Assembly (NCBI GenBank): GCA_020853255.1
Contig: JADYZI010000029.1
Coordinates: 1 to 6,580, forward strand
Length of the DNA stretch: 6,580 nucleotides
DNA from: Acidobacteriota bacterium
Lineage (GTDB): Bacteria > Acidobacteriota > Blastocatellia > Pyrinomonadales > Pyrinomonadaceae
Direction of reading: 5' to 3'
The position numbers and the translations under genes were made by a program. Under the pieces are notes generated by a model that saw nothing but the letters and a program-made list of their open reading frames with translations, was not told the origin of the DNA and did no database searches. Shown here one piece after another: positions 4,116 through 6,580 of the stretch; positions within the stretch are counted from its first letter, which is position 1, and every line of letters starts with the position of its first letter.

Positions 4116-6539
4116 TTATTCGCTTGCCGTGGCCGCCGTACGGTTTACGGCCTTTTCCGTCTTTAGTATATGATGCGTAGTCTGGATGACGGTATCCGGA
4201 TTAAGTGAGATCGAATTGATCCCGCGTTTGACCAGAAACTCGGCAAATTCCGGATAATCGGACGGCGCCTGGCCGCAGATGCCGATCTTTTTCTTGTTGC
4301 GCTTTGCCGCGTCAATGGCCATTGCCACCATTTTCTCGACCGCACCGTTCCGCTCGTCGAACAAATGCGCGACCATTTCAGAATCGCGGTCAAGGCCAAG
4401 TGCAAGCTGCGTCAGATCGTTCGAGCCTATCGAATATCCGTCAAAGACCTGCAGGAACTCATCCGCAAACACTACATTCGCGGGCAGCTCGCACATCGCG
4501 TAGATCTCAAGCCCGTTCTCGCCCTGCTTCAGCCCGTATTCGGCCATCAGATCAATGACCCGCCGGCCTTCTTCCACCGTGCGGCAGAACGGTATCATCG
4601 GCGTCACATTCGTCAGGCCCATATCATCGCGAACACGGCAAAGTGCGAGGCATTCAAGCCTGAACCCGGCGCGGTACCGATCATCGTAATACCTCGAAGC
4701 ACCGCGAAAGCCGATCATCGGGTTCTCTTCTTCCGGCTCAAACTCCTTGCCGCCGATCAGCATTGCGTACTCGTTCGATTTAAAATCGGACATACGCACG
4801 ATCACCGGTTTCGGATAGAACGCCGCCGCGATCCTCCCGACGCCCTCGGCCAGCGAACGGACAAAAAACTCCTTCGGGTCTTCTTCCAATATCCGCCGCG
4901 AGATCTCTTCACGGTCGGCCTGCCGTTTCAGGTCGGGATATTTGATCAGGGCCATCGGGTGGATGCCGATGTGGTTGTTGATGATGAACTCAAGCCGGGC
5001 AAGCCCGACGCCGTCGTTCGGCATTCTTGAAACGGCGAAAGCATGGTCGGGGTCGCCAACGTTCATCATCACCTTGGTTTCAGGCCGTTCGTCATTGGTT
5101 ATCTCGCGGCGGTCGAGCTCAAAATCTATCTTGCCGTAATAAACATTTCCGCGGTCGCCCTCAGCACACGATACGGTAATGTCGGTCCCGCTTTTGACCA
5201 TTTCCGTTGCATTGCCGGTACCGACAATGCACGGAATGCCGAGTTCGCGGCTGATGATGGCACTATGGCACGTGCGGCCGCCTCGTTCGGTAACGATCGC
5301 CGAGGCACGTTTCATTATCGGCTCCCACGCCGGATCGGTCATGGTTGTGACCAATATCTCGTCCTGTTTGAACGTGTTCAGCTTGGCCGGATCGAGCAGC
5401 ACGTGGGCGGTTCCCTGGCCGATCTTTTCTCCTACGGCCACTCCGCTTGCCAAAGGAGCCCCGTGAATGCCGGTCAGCCGATACGTCTCGATAAAGGCAC
5501 CGTCCTTTTGCGTGTGAACCGTTTCGGGCCTTGCCTGAAGGATGAAGAGTTCACCCGTGATCCCGTCCTTGGCCCATTCGATGTCCATCGGCTGAGAGTG
5601 TCCGGCCAGGGCCGAATAGTGTTCCTCGATCGCGCAGGCCCATTCGGCAAGCTGCAGCACCTCGAAACCCGCAAGGCAAAACCGGTTCCGCTGTGACTCG
5701 ACCACATCGCGGACCTGCGTGCCGACGCCGTCGTCGGCGAACACCATCTTGACCTCTTTTACGCCGAGCTTCCGCGTAACTATCGGGCGGAAACCGAGCT
5801 TCAGCGTCGGCTTGAAAACGATCCATTCATCCGGCGTCGCCATTCCCTGTACGACCGCTTCGCCAAGTCCCCACGCACCGTTTATCACGACCGCGTCGCG
5901 AAAACCGCTTTCCGTATCCAGCGTGAACATAACGCCGGAACACGCCGCGTCCGAGCGGACCATCGGCTGGATGCCTATCGACAGCGCGACATCAAAATGA
6001 TCAAAACCTTTCGCTGTCCGGTAGGAGATGGCCCGGTCAGTCCACAGCGAGGCGTAGCACTCGTGACAGGCGCGGATCAGATTTTCCTCTCCGCGGACAT
6101 TTAAGATCGTGTCCTGCTGGCCGGCGAATGACGCGTCAGGCAGGTCTTCCGCGGTTGCGGACGAACGCACGGCCACCTCAAACACACGCTTGCCGATCCG
6201 TTCGCCAAGGCGCGTGTATGCCTCGTGGATAGCGGATTGGACCTCGGCGGGAAATGGAGCATCGAGCATTAGCTGCCGCGCCTGGCTTCCGACGCTTGCA
6301 AGTGCATCCAGATCGTTGACATCCAGGCCTTTCAGCAATTTTTGAAGCTTCTTTCTTAGGCCGTCGGTCTCAAGCAGCACCTCATACGCGTGGCTTGTTG
6401 TGGAAAATCCATCGACCGCACGAACGCCTTTGCCCGTTAATTCGCGGAAAAGTTCGCCCAAACTGGCGCATTTGCCGCCGACGAGGGCCACATCTTTGTT
6501 GCCAACCTGGTTCAGATCGAGTACGTATTGCTTGGTCAT
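4116..6539 (-). CDS. ppsA: Phosphoenolpyruvate synthase (pyruvate, water dikinase)
   Basis: 807 residues, full length (the E. coli enzyme is about 790). It converts pyruvate, ATP and water to phosphoenolpyruvate, AMP and phosphate, the entry step of gluconeogenesis from pyruvate or lactate; cytoplasmic. Domains in order: N-terminal ATP-binding domain (about 15-345) with VRSSATAEDLPDASFAGQQDT (124-144) and QARPET (335-340); phosphohistidine swivel domain (about 385-460) with GGRTCHSAIISRELGIP, phospho-acceptor His425; C-terminal PEP/pyruvate TIM barrel (about 485-790) with MNVGDPDHAF (492-501), PNDGVGLARLEF, GFRG (610-613), IGSNDLTQLALGLDRDS (704-720) and catalytic Cys755 in ICGQAPSD. All key residues are present, so it should be active. 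The start ATG 6539 matches the family's N-terminus, but no Shine-Dalgarno sequence is evident just upstream. The DUF2085 gene starts on the base after the stop. Fusion, frameshift or truncation is not seen. Confidence 0.98.
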   Translation of the reverse strand: MTKQYVLDLNQVGNKDVALVGGKCASLGELFRELTGKGVRAVDGFSTTSHAYEVLLETDGLRKKLQKLLKGLDVNDLDALASVGSQARQLMLDAPFPAEVQSAIHEAYTRLGERIGKRVFEVAVRSSATAEDLPDASFAGQQDTILNVRGEENLIRACHECYASLWTDRAISYRTAKGFDHFDVALSIGIQPMVRSDAACSGVMFTLDTESGFRDAVVINGAWGLGEAVVQGMATPDEWIVFKPTLKLGFRPIVTRKLGVKEVKMVFADDGVGTQVRDVVESQRNRFCLAGFEVLQLAEWACAIEEHYSALAGHSQPMDIEWAKDGITGELFILQARPETVHTQKDGAFIETYRLTGIHGAPLASGVAVGEKIGQGTAHVLLDPAKLNTFKQDEILVTTMTDPAWEPIMKRASAIVTERGGRTCHSAIISRELGIPCIVGTGNATEMVKSGTDITVSCAEGDRGNVYYGKIDFELDRREITNDERPETKVMMNVGDPDHAFAVSRMPNDGVGLARLEFIINNHIGIHPMALIKYPDLKRQADREEISRRILEEDPKEFFVRSLAEGVGRIAAAFYPKPVIVRMSDFKSNEYAMLIGGKEFEPEEENPMIGFRGASRYYDDRYRAGFRLECLALCRVRDDMGLTNVTPMIPFCRTVEEGRRVIDLMAEYGLKQGENGLEIYAMCELPANVVFADEFLQVFDGYSIGSNDLTQLALGLDRDSEMVAHLFDERNGAVEKMVAMAIDAAKRNKKKIGICGQAPSDYPEFAEFLVKRGINSISLNPDTVIQTTHHILKTEKAVNRTAATASE

Positions 6540-6580
6540 AGGAACGTTCTAATCGGCTGCGGCAGCCATGGCGGACTCAA

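Noticed and set aside
4365..5696. Two plus-strand open frames of about 220 codons inside ppsA
   Set aside because: Both are antisense to conserved ppsA motifs and have arginine/histidine-rich, domain-free translations.
6549..6580. Possible tail of an upstream gene (minus strand, ending ...AMAAAAD then TAG at 6551-6549)
   Set aside because: Only about ten codons are visible, so it cannot be told from chance or from a short leader frame. If real, the upstream gene would end nine bases before ppsA.

Overview
All genes in this window lie on the minus strand, and the DNA is moderately GC-rich. The organism looks like a heterotrophic Gram-negative bacterium. The secreted Gly/Asn-rich protein with a helical C-terminal half and the small PDxSLG-type protein resemble protein families I associate with Acidobacteriota (Blastocatellia/Pyrinomonadaceae type). 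That assignment is an inference from memory, not shown by a marker gene.

Layout in transcription order (right to left). A full-length phosphoenolpyruvate synthase gene (ppsA, 6539-4116) ends in TAA, and the ATG of a DUF2085 membrane protein (4115-3582) follows with no base between them. After 64 bases comes a 93-residue soluble protein (3517-3236). Two tandem hairpins with the same core fill most of the next gap. Then comes an exported or membrane-anchored subtilisin-family (S8) protease with a complete catalytic triad (3167-1743). The roughly 300-base stretch 1439-1742 has no convincing gene but is dense in structure: a large nested inverted repeat, two smaller hairpins, a minus-strand intrinsic terminator, and a textbook sigma-54 (-24/-12) promoter match. 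That promoter points at a secreted Gly/Asn-rich protein gene (1438-827), which is closed by a strong intrinsic terminator. After a two-copy 33-bp direct repeat, rsmI (16S rRNA C1402 2'-O-methyltransferase) starts at 577 and runs off the left edge.

The annotated genes are mostly ordinary: gluconeogenesis (ppsA), ribosome modification (rsmI) and extracytoplasmic proteolysis (S8). I see no phage, IS, CRISPR, tRNA or rRNA signal and no obvious new multigene system. The points worth following up are the sigma-54 promoter of the secreted protein, the structured intergenic DNA at 1526-1725, the twin hairpins at 3191-3235, and the coupling of a DUF2085 protein to ppsA.
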